64,000 nucleotides of DNA, taken from positions 13,142,929 through 13,206,928 of the forward strand of contig NC_058056.1 in assembly GCF_020085105.1 (NCBI RefSeq). Direction: 5' to 3'. This stretch comes from Siniperca chuatsi. Its lineage: Eukaryota > Chordata > Actinopteri > Centrarchiformes > Sinipercidae. Every line of letters starts with the position of its first letter. The first letter of the stretch is position 1. Under the pieces are notes generated by a model. The model did not search any database and was not told where the DNA came from. It saw only the letters and a program-made list of their open reading frames with translations. Positions 40,153-56,764 of the stretch are shown here, one piece after another. The position numbers and the translations under genes are program-made.

Positions 40153-43100
40153 TCATGTAGCATTCAGGTCCACCTGGAATTTGGCCAGAAGACTGAGATG
40201 GTCAGAGGGGAAAATGTGATTGGGAAGGCCCCTCATTGACCATAAGACATCCTCTGATAGGAGGGAGAGAGAACCAATCAACTTCAGACCCTCGCTTGCA
40301 AAGTCACCACGAGCTGAGAAAAAAAAAACAAATAAAACAAACAAATAAGTTTACAGTACACAGTAGCAAATTAATTTGAGCTGCAACACTGACTTTTGTG
40401 TCGTGTCCTCATACCTTTTTGATCAGCGGTCAAGAAGCGTCTTGGAGTGTAGAAGATGTAGTCGACAGTAGCTCCCACTTCAGAGTGCAGGGTCGTGACC
40501 TCTGGATTGCCAGAGCCTGGAAGAACGTGTTGGTAGACCGACTCCAGGTCTAACTGATGACTGATAGCGTGTCTGAACCTGTGACACAAAATGTATAACT
40601 AAAATCACATCTCAATTCCACCTAATTGAGCCTTTACTCCCCTCTTTTTTTTGGTACATCACACATCTACTCTGTGTGATAGGTGACATGTGAAATGGCT
40701 GAATGATTAAACTGAGATAATTAAAGAACAATTTATTGATTAGCTTTATTAAGTAGCTTTGACATTTACTGTGTTGTTTATCATGTCTCAGTTTGCTGCT
40801 GTGTCACTGAGTTGCCATCTGATAATACAGTATATACAGATGGGTGACAAATGAAAGGAAAAACCAACATGAAGTGTCTTAGTATGGAGTCAGCCCACCA
40901 TGAGCCTCCAGAACAGCTTCAGTGCTCCTTGCCAAGTCTGTGGAACTCTATTGGAGGGATGAACACCATTCCTCCTATTGAGATATTCCCTCATTTATAT
41001 ATGCAACCTGTATTTAATCAGTTAGTATTATTGAGATCAAGATCTCTTTTGCAGAAAAACAAACATAGCCAGACATAACAAAAGGACATATAGCATCAGA
41101 GACAGCCACAGACAACACTAAATAGATTTGAAGTTGAAAGCTTATAGAATTTGGCAATGATGGTGGAGAGCATTGTTTTACACGTTGGTCCAAAATCTTC
41201 CATAGGTGTGAAACTGGGTTGCGATCTGGGAACTGTAAAGGCTGTAGCATTTTATTCACATCATTTTCATACTCACCAAACCATTTAGTGAGTTGTGGTG
41301 CATGGAAGCATCTGCATTTGATGTGTTTCTCCACTCTTTTATTCAGGTTTTTCCTTTAATTTGTCCCCCGTCTGTATATGTATGAAGGCAAACTGACCTT
41401 TTATCATAAGGCTGATTTCCCCTTGAAGCATCTGTGCATAAAATGAAAGGAGACCCAGATATTCAAACCATTACGGTAAGAGAATCAGGTTATGAAATCG
41501 GTAGAACAACTGTAAGTGAGGTTGTGTTTTTTGCAAGACTGTACCTGGTATGTTGTCAGTTACGCCTGGGATCAGCTCTAAGTCCAGAGGACGGACACAT
41601 GCAGCTGGACAGAAGCGCAACTGCAGCAGGAAGTCATGGCTGAACTGACATTTCCCTACACAAGAGGAACAAATATAACATAGGAAATGAAGTAAAGTGA
41701 GAGAGGAAATGACACACAAAAGACTGAAACACACTCCTTGGATCAAGATTAGAAAAATAACACAAGTTACAAAGCATGCTACAACTTCAAACACTGACCT
41801 GATTTCCGACTCTGGCTCTTAAATATCTCCTTGACAGTCGTGTACTGGCAGTTGTCAGTGATTCCCAGACAGCTGGGCCACAGGGGAGCAAACAGTCTGT
41901 GACAATGGCCTTTGTGTGACAGGTCCTCTTGACCTGATATCTGTTGGACATGGTGAATACATACATGGTTATAGAGGTCATTCCTGCAAGCATCATGGCA
42001 GAAAACCTGAAACAAAGAGCCATAACTATATAACTATCCCAAACAAGTCCACAGAATCATGTGGGCAAAGCTCTCTTTGCAGTGTTTTAGGCTCACCATC
42101 CATGCCTGTAGACCCTGGTAGTAGAGCTCACCGGTGGTGATCAGCTGGTACAGAGGCATGTAGGGGACAGAGTTAAAATCCCCGCACAATATAAGGTTAC
42201 AGTGTTCTCCATTGGCCTTACAGGACTTGACCACGCTGTCAATTTCTGCCAGCATTATAGCTAGCTGAGCCAGCTTTACATCACCTCTCCTGGGGTTGAA
42301 GAGCAGGTGGGTGTTGGCCACGCAGAGGGGTGGGCCCTTCGCCTTGACCTCTGACCCCTGGGTGACCACTGGCCGAAGCAACAAAACAATGCCCACATTG
42401 TGCCGGTCCAGCAGCTCCGTCTCAGGCCTGAAGAACTCCAGCGGGGTGACTGATACCTCAGAGAAGCAACTGCTACGATAGCAAGTAGCACAGCCGTCTG
42501 TCTTGGGCCCTGTACGCCTCTTGTACACACAGGTGTAGCCTGGAGCAACAACATGAAGACAATATATGTAACGTCTTATAAATATCCTTCAACATGATTG
42601 TTCCACGTGTTGTCTCAGATGACCTACCCATCTGAGACAGGACTGGATACAGTTGCTCATGGTAGTGGTTCTCCTGAACCTCTTGGAGACACAGAATCTA
42701 CACACAAACAGCTCATTAGTGGACACCTAAAGATTATAATTAAAATGTATCTTGTTTGTATCTCTGAATGGAAAAAAAAAAGTACAGTCTATTTTGAATC
42801 AGCTGTCACTTGACTCACATCTGGTGCCCATTTCAGTATTTCCTCTAGGAGTAGGCTGCAGCGGTAGCTCCAGTCCAGGACCTCCAGGGGGCAGTGTGTG
42901 TACAGCTGCTGGTTGGCCTCTAATAGGTCCTTTGCAAGGATGTTGTAGGACATAACAGTGAAGTCCATTGAGGACTTTGTGAATGGGAAGGGTATCAAGG
43001 CAGACTCTGCTGCCGAAGCACTCTCATCCATCTCCTCCCATACTCTCCACATTACTGGATGGAAAACAAACACATACATACGAGTCTGTGCAAATAAACA

Positions 43101-44658
43101 GCTGGATATTAAACTACTGGTGAGTTTAGACAAATCTTACTACAGTGGAAATATTACAATTGAGAAAAACAAAACTAAAACTGTTCCAGTAAAGGGAAAT
43201 ATCAGATTCTCACCTTCAAATGGCACTGTTGGCTCTAGTGGAGGGTAATAACTCACTTCAGGAAATTGCCACAGTGGACACAGCACTTCATCTGCCAGGC
43301 CAGGTCCTGCAGGAAAGTGCCAGCCAGTTTGGGTATCATGTTGCCTGCTGAGTTTAAGGTGGGTATGAGTGTTAGAGAGAAAGGAGGCAAATATCAGCTT
43401 AGAACTGCAATCCCCACCATGCATTTCACCAGCAGTGGGAGCTACATATTCATCCCAGCACTCAGTGACTTCAGCTGTAGTTTTAGCCAGAGTCATTGAC
43501 TCTTCCATGCTTGGTATCTGTATTTGTTCCTGCACTGGATAGGTGGTTTCTTGAGTGCTGTCCTTCATTTGTAGGCGCTGTAACTGTGCCCCAAGTGCTT
43601 GCTCTGGACTAATATCATCAGTTGGAAAAAAACTTCCATCCTCTGCGTTTTGCTTCATATGGAACACCTCATGGTGAATTGTTATTTCCCTGTTCTCTTC
43701 CACTTTGTCTTGTTGCTGTCCATCTCTCGTCTCTGCTTCCTTCTCCTTCACTGCAGCTTGCACCTCACTTATCTTTGAAGTAGCGTCATTCTTTGTTTCT
43801 TCATGCAGGACAGCCATTAGCTGTTCTTTATCTGTGTCAGACCTCATATCGTCTTCCTTTTCTGGGCTTGGTTCTTTCATCCTCTCTTTCGTTTCTCCCT
43901 TAGTCCCACTGCTTGGGCTGAGCCACTGGTCCAGCAGGGTTGTCTGAGACTGGGTGAACCTTCTGGTTGTGACAGCAACACCATCCCACACTGCCCTGCC
44001 ATTAACCACTGCAGGAGGGAGATCCTTCTTCGAGGACTCTATAAGACAAGATTAATGTCAGAAAACAGTGATGTTTTCGTGCTAAAACATACCTCAGCTC
44101 TTTAGCTTGTGTCACTGATTTTGCCAAAATAATGACAACCAGTGTTAAATGCGACATATAAATCTGTATTACTTAACATAAACTACACAGCAAAACAATC
44201 ACACGTGGTGACGTAATGAGGGACGTCTAAAAAGTGCAAGCTAAAAAAAACTAACAGGTGCAAGCTAACACGTTTCCACGAGCTCACGTTAGAGTTAGCT
44301 AAATTACAATACAGTGTGCCAAAAGTTTCCATTTTCACAAAGGAGGAAATATTAACGCTAGCTCACACTGGAGAACCACAAGAAACTTGTCACATTGAGC
44401 TTGTAATGAAACAGCTACAAGTTTAAATCATCAACCTAACGCTGGCGCCAACAAATGTCAAGACAAACTGCTCAGTCAGAAGTGACCTAAATTGAACGTT
44501 AGCAACCTTTAGCTCCTAACAGCCACTGAAGTGAAACGCACACAAAGCCGACCCTGACACTTTTAAACACGGACACCTTTGCAAGATTTACCCGAGAATC
44601 GACTGGTCAGGTACCGTGATAACGGGTAGAGCGCGTAAAATAGCAGACTGCCAATCAT
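40153..44658 (-). CDS. angel1: ANGEL1, CCR4-type EEP-domain protein
   Basis: ANGEL1 belongs to the exonuclease/endonuclease/phosphatase family of CCR4 deadenylases and binds eIF4E at the ER and Golgi. The paralogue ANGEL2 is a 2',3'-cyclic phosphatase. Exons, 5' to 3': 44592-44658, 43214-44038, 42819-43054, 42628-42697, 42097-42539, 41799-41940, 41545-41655, 41398-41431, 40415-40578, 40153-40313. They total 2253 nt, 750 aa, against 670 in human. The N terminus (MIGSLLFYALYPLSRYL) is hydrophobic like the human one. The 825-nt second exon encodes a low-complexity acidic region. EEP motifs run MSYNILA (332-338), CLQEV with the metal-binding Glu382, GDFNSVP (519-525) and the C-terminal SDHL (His736). 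The 34-nt exon is needed to keep the frame. Divergent from lrrc74a. Confidence 0.96.
40833..41378. mobile_element. MITE family B (Tc1/mariner-like), angel1 intron
   Basis: Inverted ends of about 30 bp: left 'tacagatgggtgacaaatga', right (reverse complement) 'tacagacgggggacaaatta'. Both are bounded by TA, the Tc1/mariner target. About 546 bp, no transposase frame; the inner parts ('tggaactctattggagggat') match a second copy at 53238-54276. It lies between angel1 coding exons 8 and 9, and its right end is 19 bp from the 34-nt exon. Confidence 0.75.
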
Positions 44659-45164
44659 GTTTCTCAACCGAAATCTGCGCATGCGCGTTCTGGAGTTGTT
44701 GGTGGCGTGACAGGCTAGGGGTCAAGTCAAATGTCACTGGTGTGGTTTCCTCATTACATGTGTGTTTTGTTTTTTTGAATTTGTCTTAATCTGGTAAAAA
44801 AATAAAATAAAATATATATACAGCATTCTATAAAATAAGATAATATGAAAATGTACAACACCTATAAAATGGTATTTTACTTGAAACCATATAATTTCAC
44901 ATTTCTCACTGTCTCATGCTGTACTTACAGGTTTGCTTGGAATTGCTAAAAACACAGCATTGTAACCACATTGAGGCATAAATTGTTAATGTCACTGCAC
45001 ATGACACATTAGCTGAGGGGTAGAATTACCTGCTGGACAGCACCGGCCTATTTCAATTTACAGTACTACAGAACACACAGGCATAAATGAACAAATAACC
45101 GAAGACTGTATTCTCTTTGTGGAAATGGTTTCAAACAGAACATAGGCTCTGACAGCAGACAGCA
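44659..45164. promoter_or_regulatory. angel1/lrrc74a divergent promoter region
   Basis: About 0.5 kb between the two start codons. A consensus NRF1 site, TGCGCATGCGCG, lies at 44676-44687, just upstream of the angel1 ATG, so it may sit in the promoter or 5' UTR. Toward lrrc74a the sequence is AT-rich and I see no firm promoter element. Confidence 0.5.
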
Positions 45165-49118
<3,954 letters not shown>

Positions 49119-49197
49119 CTGTCAAACTCTGTATAATGCTATGAACTGTTACGATTCTATTTGACATCGTTGGCTACTTTGTTCCACACAATTACTA

Positions 49198-49203
49198 AAT
49201 AAA
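49198..49203 (+). terminator. lrrc74a polyadenylation signal
   Basis: AATAAA 80 bases after the stop. Confidence 0.7.
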
Positions 49204-49575
49204 GATCGATTTTAATTATTTATCTTGCTTCTACTCTCTAAACATAAAAAATGTGCACAATATATTCAGCATTTTGTCATTCAGCATTCATCTCTCAATC
49301 AACATTTCATTCAGTTTGCTACTGAATGAGATGGACCGTCTGGGGAAATGAAACATTTCATAACACTTGGGAACACAGGTGATAAACCCACCCATCAGTG
49401 ATTCTTTGAATTCTGATGAACCCAAACATTAATGGATCATTTCAAACAAACATCAGAGTATTCGTAACTTCTGTTTGCTGAAGATAACATTATGTGTTAT
49501 ATCTTGGTGTGTGCATTGGCTAACAATGCTGTGAACTAGTACAGGTGCTGCAACCTGCAAGATGTTGAAACAGGC

Positions 49576-49582
49576 TATATAA
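49576..49582 (+). promoter_or_regulatory. TATA box of olfactomedin gene 1
   Basis: TATATAA, 50 bases before the ATG. It implies a short 5' UTR of roughly 25 bases and a regulated, tissue-specific promoter. Confidence 0.65.
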
Positions 49583-49631
49583 GCCCCAAAGATCCAGCTA
49601 TCTCAATCGTAACAACTCTGACTGCACCAGA

Positions 49632-51417
49632 ATGATCAGCACTCTGTATTTCTTAGCACTGCTTAGCTCCACGATGGCCCAGGGGGTATGTATGGCATAA
49701 CTTAGATCAACTGATTCATCTTTATTCTTTGAGGCTCTTCCCACATTAGAGGTAAGCTGATCTACTGTATGTTCATGTGACCCTTTTTCTTCCAGCGTGT
49801 AAGCCTGTGGAGCGAGAGGAGTGCGAAGAATGAGACAGGAGGTGGAAGTGGGGACAGGTGCACTTGTGATGCCTTCTTGCCCAGTTCTATCTTTCCTATT
49901 AAAGACCTGGTGGTGGTAGAGCAGACAGCTGGGGAGATCTCACACAAACTGGAGCTGGAGATGGGCAAGGTACTCAGGCATATTAGAAGCATGTGCAATA
50001 GATGATGACATATTTGACACAGATAAAAAAAATGTCTAATATGTTTTTTACTTGACTTTATTTCAGCTGGACGACTATGAGACTAAGCTGACAGCGTATG
50101 CAGAAAAGATAATAAAGCTGACAGCAGAAATTGAAAAAATGGAGAAGAACCCTGATGCCTACAATGATGCAGACTTTGATGAGATAAAGGTGGAGATTAA
50201 ACAAGCGGAGGCTCTGATTAAAGAGCTGCAGCTCTCCATCAAAGGCTCCACCACTGTCTTCAAGTCTCTGCGCGTACAGGTAAGTCCTGCTGATGGCGGT
50301 CACCGCATCAACAGACATAATGCCAATCCAGTGGCAAACCATGTGTTTACTTTCAGATCAGAGTTATGGTGACGACGCTGACCAGGCTGGAGAAGACCTA
50401 CGACAAGAATCTGGTTCTGGTGACGCGCCGAGAGTACATCAAGGTGCAGTTGCAACTAGAGGAGTGCGAGAGACGCCACCAGGAGCTTTTCAACCCCAAC
50501 ATTGGTAAGCTCATTCACACTAATATCCACATCTGAATCTAAGCCTTCTTTGGACTCATTTAACTAATTTAACCTCTCTCTCTGCAGGGTCTTGTGCACA
50601 CACAGGTATCATCAAGGTCAGCAAGCCCATTGTAAGCCAGCTGAATGCCCATCTTACTCCTGGCTACATATATGGAGGCTGGGGGAAAGATTCAAAGCCT
50701 GTTCCTGACAGAGAATCTATGTACTGGTACTCTGGGTACAGTAGTGGCTCCATTGTTGATATTAGGTTCTACACTAACTACAAGAACCTCATTTTGAGAA
50801 ACCACTTCCAGCATCACAACTTACACAGCAGCTGGACTGGCACAGGGAACAATTTCATCATCCGTGACAACACTCTGTATTATCAAATCAACACACCGTT
50901 TGGGTTGGCAAAACTGAATTTTACCACCATGGGATATGAGTCCAGAGTGATTGCTAGGGCTAGCGCCAGATTCTCCTATACTAACTCCCCGAATCAGAAC
51001 TTTGATTTTGCTGCTGATGAAACTGGCCTGTGGGTGACCTATGCTACAGAGGAGTCCGGTGGTCGGTTGGTCATTGCTAAAATAAACGAGCCCTCTTTTG
51101 GGGTTGAGGAGGAATGGCAGACTAGTGTCTATAAACCGGGTGTGAGCAATGCCTTCATGGTGTGTGGTGTTCTGTATGCAGTCAGAACAATTGATATCCA
51201 AACTGAAGAAATATTTTACAAATATGACACCAAAACCAAACAAGAGAGCTACATCAGTGTTCCCTTTGAGAGGTTCCGGGATAAGTATTCCAACCTGGAC
51301 TACAATCCCACTGACCAGAAGCTCTACATGTACAATGATGGCTACTATGTTAACTACCATCTGTGGTTTAACCACACAGCTAAAGCCACTGTGGAACCAC
51401 CGACTCTCCTGATCTAA
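49632..51417 (+). CDS. Secreted olfactomedin-domain protein, OLFM4-like, copy 1
   Basis: Exons: 49632-49685, 49796-49969, 50067-50279, 50357-50504, 50588-51417. They total 1419 nt, 472 aa. A signal peptide (about 1-17, hydrophobic to TMAQG) is followed by a short region with a CxC motif (CTCDAFLP), a coiled coil in exons 3-4 (about 75-195), and an OLF domain from about residue 197. The domain has the conserved pair of cysteines (GSCAHTG; FMVCGVLY) and NPTDQKLYMYNDGYY. OLFM4-type proteins are secreted glycoproteins that bind lectins and cadherins and act in mucosa and granulocytes. Several N-glycosylation sequons are present (NET, NFT, NHT). It is the most divergent copy and has a C-terminal tail lacking in the other two. 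Orthology to a particular OLFM gene is not settled. Confidence 0.92.
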
Positions 51418-51534
51418 ATCATTATCTGTGATATACTGAAGTATCACATCTTATGAAAGAAGCAATGATTAAAGCTCTCATTTGTTCTTGCATGTTCATT
51501 ATTATTATTATTCTTATTATTATTCTTGATCACT

Positions 51535-51540
51535 AATAAA
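51535..51540 (+). terminator. Polyadenylation signal, olfactomedin copy 1
   Basis: AATAAA about 120 bases after the stop, following a short att-rich run at 51500-51527. Confidence 0.6.
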
Positions 51541-52114
51541 TAATCTCAAGCATTACAAAAGTGTCAAGTGTGTCCTTGTGCAAATGCTCATGAATAGAGT
51601 GCATTATTTTCTAATGACTATTAATTCACCTCACTCCCTTCACCCATTCAATCTAGTGCCTTACACGCTTTCAAAGTGCAGTATTATCTATGGTGGCAGG
51701 ATCATCCCACTACTAATGGTTAATTTGCATTTGTAATAATTTCTGACATTGAAAGAAAAGTACACATGCAGAACTGGATTCTGTTTTATAATGGAAAAAT
51801 ACCCTTTTAAGGCCTGTCCCCCATTTACTTGATCTAAACATTACAAGTAAATTCCATTAACATTCACACAAAATGAATAATTTATTTCCACTATCAGATG
51901 AGGATTTTTAGGCATATAATGTATATGACACCAAATGCTGTTTTGCAGGATCAATAAATCAATGTACTATATTGATTTTAGCTTTCTTTGTTTTTCTGCT
52001 GTCTCTACCGACCCTTTTAAGTCTACAGCCATAGTGTTGACTCCCAGTAGTGGCTAGATTGGTGTTGCAACATAATATATATAACATATATTTTAAAGTG
52101 CCTACAGCTGTGCA

Positions 52115-52375
52115 ATAGACCTTTTTCACAGAAGACATTTTGACATGTCACAGCAGAAAAAGCACGGGTGTAAATAATAAAATGTATGATGGCTGAATTC
52201 CATTTAGCTGCTTCAGTTTCAGGGTTCCGGTATTGTGCGTGTTCACTCACTGTCACACTATCATGACTCACTATCATGACACTTGAATAGAATGGAGCCA
52301 TCATTAATGTTATTAGTTACACCTGTGCTTTTCCTACTAAAACAAGTCAAAATGTCTGCTGTGAAAAAGGTCTAT
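52115..52375. mobile_element. MITE family A, copy 2 (261 bp)
   Basis: Same inverted ends as the fcf1-intron copy: left 'atagacctttttcacagaag', right (reverse complement) 'atagacctttttcacagcag'. The interior aligns along its whole length, including 'gtgcttttcct' and 'gagccatc' motifs. Confidence 0.8.
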
Positions 52376-52820
52376 TTTTGACAGATAAAATATAAAAGAC
52401 CAATGTCCCACCAAGACATTGTTTCTAAATGTAGCATTTGAAGCAGTTCAGCATATTTGATGAAGTTGATGTACTTGCATGATTCTTGCTGTTTTGAGTT
52501 TTCACCCCACTATTCATTATACGTCTTTATAGAACATAGTTTTTTAAAATCAATATGTGAAATGACAATCCAATAGGAGAGGGAGAAAACTGCAGCGAAC
52601 CAGCAGCAATAATATCAACTTATATTGTTAATTTAGTTGATGTTGTGTGCATTCATTTACTCTAGTTTGTCAAGAATGACACAATAAAATGGAAGACTTA
52701 TTTCCTTTTTAGAAGGGGATGTAAATTTTCTATACTTCTATGTCTGCAACAGTGTGTTGTCAAGTTGCTGATTAATGCTCAGCTGTCTGGTCGGGTGCAG
52801 CCAAAAAAGATCAGTCTAAG

Positions 52821-53170
52821 CTCCAAATAGCTCAGAATAAAGCTGCAAAGCTCGCACTGCCCTGTCCATTGGCTGTGAGGCAGAGTACAGAGAGAGTGCA
52901 TGCCAGTCTCTCATGGCTCTGAGTGGAGGAGAGGTTGACATGCAATGAGTTTCTTTATGTGGTTGTTAAAGTAAACAACCACATTGTCTGTACTCACAAA
53001 TACACTATGTGAGATCAACATAGTCACACTACCAGGCAGGGTTATTTAGTTAAACCGGAACAGATGCAGTGTGCAGATATGTAATGTATAGAGCCGTCAT
53101 GATGTGGAACAAGTTACCCACTATGATCACTGAAGGCAAATTTTAAAAGACTACTAAGAAAACACAACAA
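52821..53170 (+). mobile_element. Degenerate LINE 3' fragment
   Basis: In plus frame, 52821 onward reads LQIAQNKAAKLAL, then VHASLSWL, a stop, and VEERLTCNEF. From about 53085, in another frame, comes YRAVMMWNKLPTMITEGKF. These match the pattern of the C-terminal end of the reverse-transcriptase ORF of fish non-LTR elements (LQ..QNKAARL, H..LSWL.VE.RL, YRAM..WN.LP..I). Only the 3' end is present, with several stops and a frame change, so it is long dead. The subfamily is not decided. Confidence 0.55.
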
Positions 53171-53237
53171 TAAATAGAAGACTAAGAATAAGCCTCCATA
53201 CAGCCTGTGGTACTGTCCAACAGGATCAGCAGAACTC

Positions 53238-54276
53238 ATACAGATGGATGATAAATTAAAGGAAAAAGCAAAATAAAGTGTATAGTATAGTTAGGTGTTG
53301 GACTATTATGACCTGCCAGAACATCTTCAATGCACCTTGACATCAATTCTTCATGTCTCTAGAAGTCTACTGGAGGGATGAAACACCATTCTTTCAAAAT
53401 ATAGGCCTATTCTCCCCTAGCGTTCAACAAAGCCTTTTGCACAACAGACATTTCAGCTTGTCATAGACAAAAAAACACAGTGGTAGGCTACTCATTAATC
53501 ATGGCTCCATTACATGTAAGCTTGGGTGTATTAGCTTGACATGTACCCCCTGTCCCAATCCAGCGAAGCCATGGTAGCTCCCTAGCCTCTGATATTCTAA
53601 CATTGAGTCCACTTGATTAGTCTACTACTGCTGATGTGCTTATTTTACATTAATTTAATGGCAAACTCCGCCCATCTGTTGTGACCCCAGTGTATGCCGG
53701 GATAGTAATCAAGTGGACCCACTCTTTCTCTGTGACTAAAGTGGTAACTTTACTGGTAACGTTTTACATTAGAAACATTTTAAAATGAAGTGTCACCAAC
53801 AACAGCAAGTTTGATGACTTGATCTCTGTCTGTCATTGATTAATTGATGCCTTTTACCATCTTAAAATGTAAAAGGTAAGTATGGACATTTATGGCTAAG
53901 CCATGAATGCTATGAAAGCTATGTCCAAGGAGAACATTTAAAAGTTGAACTTGAGGAATTAATTCTATTGTGTGAAAACATTTTGAATTGACTTCATTAA
54001 CATGCTACTATAATAAGTATCAAATAAGCTAGTATATAACTTTAATGTGAACATTTAAAAAAAAGTTTAGATTTCGAACATTTTTCGTCAGTGTCATATT
54101 ATATATAACATTGTGTCGATAACCGCTGGTTGGTGGGGCCCCCTGGGAATTTATTCCTAGGACCTCAATAGACTCTAAAATTGGCACTACCTGATTAGAA
54201 GCTTCTGCATCTTCATCATGTGTCTCCACTCATTTATGTAAGGTTTTTTTTCCATTCATTTGTCACCTGTCTGTAT
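53238..54276. mobile_element. MITE family B, copy 2, split by inserted DNA
   Basis: The left part (53238-53410) has 'atacagatggatgataaatt' and 'tactggagggatgaaacacc'. The right part (about 54185-54276) ends 'tttgtcacctgtctgtat'. Both match 40833-41378. About 0.7 kb between them is foreign and includes a MITE A fragment. More diverged than the angel1 copy. Confidence 0.6.
53427..53540 (-). mobile_element. MITE family A fragment, copy 3
   Basis: Carries 'gccttttgcacaacagacat', 'cttgtcatagac' and 'aatcatggctcca', matching the reverse complement of the right half of copy 1. The other half is missing or unrecognisable. It lies inside MITE B copy 2. Confidence 0.5.
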
Positions 54277-54826
54277 GTAGAGGCAGATTTAGAGGGGCAT
54301 GCACATACATGCAATATTTGGAGAGGGATCACACACAATCATTTCTGCTTAAAACAGACACTACTTTTGTTTTGTTACATGATAATATAAACTCCTTTGC
54401 TTTAAACGGAAAACTTAAAAACATTTGATTCTAGATTCAATGTAGGAAGTAATACAAAGAAGCAATTTGATTCGTTCATTTATAATACAGTGAGTCTTGA
54501 CTTTTAAGATGATGACTATACAAACAAATACAAATATGATCTGTTAAGTTTATTTGGATTCAATTGAATTAAATTATACACCCTGAAACAGTGTCTGCCT
54601 GTGATGATCTCTTTCTACCATAAAACACATGCAATGCTCAGCTAGCAGGCCATAAACATAACAAGGGGCTGCCAGAATTCACTACATATGGCATTTTTCT
54701 CATCCACGCCCCGTGCTCAGATCAAACCTGACGTGGAGGCTTCCTCAAAAGTTATTGTGAGCAAACAAGGATAATGCCTGTCATGAGCTATTAACTATGG
54801 GAAGAGAGAAGGTGTCTGTGATGATG

Positions 54827-54848
54827 TGATAAGAGCGGTCTTTAAAAA
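54827..54848 (+). promoter_or_regulatory. GATA plus TATA-like module, olfactomedin copy 2
   Basis: TGATAAGAG at 54827-54835 followed by TTTAAAAA at 54841-54848, 55 bases before the ATG. The same TGATAAGAG plus TATA order is found at copy 3. Confidence 0.55.
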
Positions 54849-54895
54849 CCCTCTGACCAGACCACCAAGGAGACACTTGAGAGCTAAACTGAGAC

Positions 54896-56642
54896 ATGAT
54901 GCTGCCAATTCTGCTGCTGCTTCTACCAGCTCTCAGTCCTGCTTTGGCCTGGATTGTAAGTGACACCTTATTTTCTATTTAAACATGCAGGTGGATTTAT
55001 TGTAATCAGCTTTAATAATGGTATTTTTTTTTCAGCCAGTGGAAGATTGGGAGTCTGGCAATGTGACTGCATCAGTGGGTGGGTCGGGTCAGTGTGTTTG
55101 TCATGTGTATCTACCTGAAACCACCTTCCCTGCCGACCGGGTTCAGCACATGCAACAAGTCAGCAAGGATCTGATCCTGGAGGTTGAAATTCAAATGAAC
55201 AAGGTGCAGTAAGACCTATTAAGCCTGAGGTCTGAGCAGTTTCACAGAATTTATACATTAAAACCCCCTTTTGGCCAAGACATCATCATGCTGATTCATG
55301 TTTTTTCACTCTTTCAGATGACGAGCTATGAGAGTAAGTTGGAGGTCTACTTGAAGGAACTGAAGGACCTGACTGTTAGAGTGGCCATGCTGGAGACCAG
55401 TGCTGACAGTTACATCAAACTGGACTTTGAGCTGCTCAGGATTGAGCTCAGAGAGTTTGAGGCTCTGGTGTCTCAGCTCAAAGAATCCTTCAACTCTTCC
55501 TCACCCATGTTTGACAGTCTGTATACTGAGGTGAGAGCCATTTTTTAAAATCTACTTGCAAATAACTTGGCTTTCTTCATAGTTAGAATATTAGATTTCC
55601 ATTTTGATTTATGTGTTTATTACCAGATCCGCAACATGACCCTCATTGTGAACCAACTGGAGACTTATGACAAGAGCAACCTGGATGTGATCCGCATTGA
55701 GTTCGCTAAGCTGCAGAAGAAGCTGGAGGAGTGCCAGAAGGAGCAGGAGTTCATCAAGCCAGATATTGGTAAGACTAGTCAGAAAATTGTGCATAATGTT
55801 TTAAAAATCAGATATTGCCAGCCAATCTCAACATTTTTCTTTTCTTTCCAGGCAACTGCAATCACACAGGAATCATGGGCCTCAGCAAGCCGATGGTGGT
55901 CCAAGTGAATGCTCATTTGAATGCAGGTTATCAATATGGGGGCTGGGGAAAAGACTCCAAACCTGTTAGAGGCTATGAATCAATGTACTTCTATGGTGCA
56001 TACAGCAGTCCTGCTGTGTATGACTTCTATTTGTACTCTAATTATGAAAATCTGATTCTGAGGTCTTCATTCAAACATCACGACATACCAGATGGGTGGG
56101 AAGGTACCGGCAACAACTACATTGTTCATGGTAACACCATATATTACCAGCACAACACACCTTTTAGTATGACCAAACTGAATCTGACCAGCTCCAAATA
56201 TGACTACAGAGTGATCCCAGCCGCTAGTCAAAAGTTCTCGTACAGTTACTCAGACAATCAGTACCTGGACTTTGCAGCTGATGAAAATGGCTTGTGGGTA
56301 ATATATGCCTCAGAGGTGAGCAAAGGTAAAATTGTCCTTGCTAAAATAGATGAGAAATCTTTTGGCATTGAGGATGAGTGGAACACCGGTGCATTCAAGC
56401 AGTTGGCTGGCAATGCTTTCATGGCCTGTGGAGTCATGTATGTCACCAGGTCAGTGGATCTGAACACAGAGGAGATCTACTATGCGTTCGACACCAAGAC
56501 CAAGGAGGAGAAACACCTCAACATTCCCTTCCAGAAATTCCAGGAGAAATACACCAACCTGCACTACAATCCCACTGATCAGAGGCTCTACATGTACAAC
56601 AACGGCTACTACGTGTCCTACAATGTAAGGTTTAACAAATAA
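54896..56642 (+). CDS. Secreted olfactomedin-domain protein, OLFM4-like, copy 2
   Basis: Exons: 54896-54955, 55036-55203, 55318-55530, 55627-55768, 55852-56642. They total 1374 nt, 457 aa. The signal peptide is strongly hydrophobic (LPILLLLLPALSPALAW). The CxC motif is CVCHVYLP. Exons 3-4 encode a coiled coil with heptads of Leu and Ile. The OLF domain runs from about residue 195 and holds GNCNHTG, GGWGKDSKP, FMACGVMY and NPTDQRLYMYNNGYY. The frame is intact and all splice sites are GT-AG. Exon lengths 213 and 142 are identical to those of copy 3. No C-terminal tail beyond the OLF domain. A role in extracellular matrix or mucus is inferred from the family. Confidence 0.92.
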
Positions 56643-56764
56643 TGATGCCTCCTCTTGGTGATCTACCGTGTTGTGATTGATACGATTGATCTGTGTTTAC
56701 TCACTTTGTCACTCTATAAAAATTGATTTACTGTAATGCATATACTTTTTACTGTCTTTTCCTG

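Larger units (their letters stand above)
51541..54826. other. Repeat-rich spacer between olfactomedin copies 1 and 2
   Basis: No gene seen. It holds two MITE families and a LINE remnant, listed separately. The part at 53545-54170 looks like inserted DNA inside MITE B copy 2, but I could not assign it to a family. Confidence 0.6.

Noticed and set aside
50821-51447. 208-codon minus-strand frame
   Set aside because: Antisense shadow of the large OLF-domain exon of olfactomedin copy 1.
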